Assembly: GCA_946886185.1 (NCBI GenBank) | Contig: CAMPIC010000171.1 | Location: 1-6,510, forward strand | Direction of reading: 5' to 3' | DNA: 6,510 bases | From: an uncultured bacterium | Lineage (GTDB): Bacteria > Eisenbacteria > RBG-16-71-46 > CAIMUX01 | Part shown: positions 5,681 to 6,510 of the stretch, one piece after another | How positions within the stretch are numbered: the stretch's first letter is position 1 | Layout: every line of letters begins with the position of its first letter | The notes under the pieces: generated by a model | Seen by the model: only the letters and a program-made list of their open reading frames with translations | Databases searched by the model: none | What the model was told of the DNA's origin: nothing | Position numbers and translations under genes: made by a program

Positions 5681-6484
5681 ATGTTCGAACAACTCTCGGA
5701 AAGACTGGACGGCGTTTTCAAGAAGCTGACCGGCCAGGCAACCCTGACCGAGGAGAACATCCGTGAGTCGATGCGAGAGGTGCGCCGCGCCCTTCTCGAA
5801 GCCGACGTCCACATCAAGGTCGCGAAAGAGTTCACGAAAACGGTCGAGGAACGCGCGATCGGTCTGGAGGTTCAGCGCAAGCTGAACGCCGGACAACAGG
5901 TGATCCAGGTCGTCCATGACGTTCTGGTCGAGACCCTGGGCGGACATGCCGCCGGTCTCGTCGAGGCTCGTGAGCTTCCGACTCGGATCATGCTCGTCGG
6001 TCTGCAGGGGTCGGGGAAGACCACCAGCGCCGCCAAGCTCGGGTTCTTCCTGCGCAAGAAGCGCAAGAAGGTGCCTTTGCTCGCGGCCTGCGACGTCTAT
6101 CGTCCCGCGGCGATGGAGCAGCTGGAGACGCTGGCCAAAGAGGTCGGGCTCCATTCGCATGTCGAGCTCGAATCGACCGACGCGATCGGCATCGCGACGC
6201 GCGCGCTCGCGCAGGCGAAGCAGATCGGCGCCGACTACTTGATCGTGGACACGGCCGGTCGGCTCCATATCGACGATTCGATGATGGAGGAGCTCGAGCA
6301 GATGAAACGGGCGGTGCGCCCGCATCAGCTGCTCCTGGTCGTCGATGGAATGTCGGGTCAGGACGCGGTCACCGCGGCCGCGAGCTTTCACGAGCGGCTC
6401 GGGATCGACGGGGTCATCCTGACCAAGATGGACGGGGATGCGCGCGGTGGCGCGGCGCTCTCCATCCGCTCAGTGACGGGATAG
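5681..6484 (+). CDS. ffh: Signal recognition particle GTPase Ffh, 3'-truncated
   Basis: Ffh binds 4.5S RNA and signal sequences of nascent membrane proteins and delivers ribosomes to the receptor FtsY. The 267 visible residues begin with the N domain (MFEQLSERLDGVFKKLTG, ALLEADVHIKVAKEF). The GTPase domain follows, with P-loop GLQGSGKTT (107-115), DVYRPAA (138-144), DTAGR (190-194), GMSGQDAV and TKMDGDARGG (248-257). The family normally continues after SVTG with a lysine-rich GKPIKF-like segment, the end of the G domain and a methionine-rich M domain, to about 440-500 residues. Here a TAG follows SVTG directly and similarity ends, so the product lacks the RNA- and signal-binding M domain and should not work as Ffh. 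Either the sequence end is chimeric or the gene is interrupted. ATG 5681 fits the family start exactly. Its ribosome site is poor: GAGG abuts the ATG and only a weak GGA lies 8 nt upstream. Identity is secure; intactness is not. Confidence 0.93.
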   Translation: MFEQLSERLDGVFKKLTGQATLTEENIRESMREVRRALLEADVHIKVAKEFTKTVEERAIGLEVQRKLNAGQQVIQVVHDVLVETLGGHAAGLVEARELPTRIMLVGLQGSGKTTSAAKLGFFLRKKRKKVPLLAACDVYRPAAMEQLETLAKEVGLHSHVELESTDAIGIATRALAQAKQIGADYLIVDTAGRLHIDDSMMEELEQMKRAVRPHQLLLVVDGMSGQDAVTAAASFHERLGIDGVILTKMDGDARGGAALSIRSVTG

Positions 6485-6510
6485 ATCCGCTTGTAGCAGG
6501 CGAAGATCAG
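6481..6510. other. Terminal 30 bases unlike ffh; possible chimeric or inserted segment
   Basis: Homology to Ffh ends at about 6480. None of the forward frames gives the expected GKPIKF-like continuation, and the ffh frame has TAGs at 6482 and 6494. On the minus strand the segment reads LIFACYKRIY, with G or C at nine of ten third codon positions. This suits coding DNA of this base composition running the other way. The segment is too short to identify. Confidence 0.4.

Noticed and set aside
6482..6496. Recoded TAG codons that would let ffh continue
   Set aside because: Reading through gives G-X-I-R-L-X-Q-A-K-I, which does not match the expected GKPIKF-like segment; the other genes use TGA, TAA and TAG as ordinary stops.

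Overview
The window is GC-rich, densely coded bacterial DNA with every supportable gene on the + strand. It suggests an uncultured or little-studied high-GC Gram-negative-type lineage, such as Eisenbacteria, Gemmatimonadota or Myxococcota-like. This placement is inferred from base composition, gene style and gene order; no marker here fixes the phylum.

Positions 2-2769 read as one operon of housekeeping genes. It holds the 3' part of rsmB (16S rRNA m5C methyltransferase, N-terminus outside the window), a membrane-anchored protein with three PASTA domains and no kinase or transpeptidase domain, and rpe (ribulose-phosphate 3-epimerase). rsmB and the PASTA gene overlap. The PASTA gene and rpe are joined by an imperfect 65-bp tandem duplication, which creates a 19-codon mini-ORF carrying a second copy of the PASTA protein's C-terminal tail. 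The order rsmB - PASTA - rpe recalls the fmt-rsmB-...-prkC-rsgA-rpe cluster of Firmicutes, here with only the PASTA part.

Positions 2810-5356 encode a large soluble hybrid histidine kinase (PAS-PAS-GAF-HisKA-HATPase-REC) with all key residues. No partner regulator or output gene lies beside it. A candidate promoter overlaps the rpe stop codon and would drive it.

Positions 5357-5680 hold no convincing gene. They contain a small perfect hairpin, an AT-rich patch, a terminator-like hairpin with a T-run, and a candidate promoter. That promoter closely resembles the one before the kinase gene, with the same 18-nt spacer.

Positions 5681-6484 begin ffh, the signal recognition particle GTPase. Its homology stops abruptly after residue 267, before the end of the G domain and before the whole M domain. 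The last 30 bases look like unrelated DNA, with coding-like character on the opposite strand. A chimeric sequence end or a real rearrangement would explain this.

No RNA gene, CRISPR array, insertion sequence or recognisable new defence or metabolic system was found. The most unusual signals are the duplication at the PASTA-rpe junction, the stand-alone PASTA protein, the paired promoter-like elements and the broken ffh.
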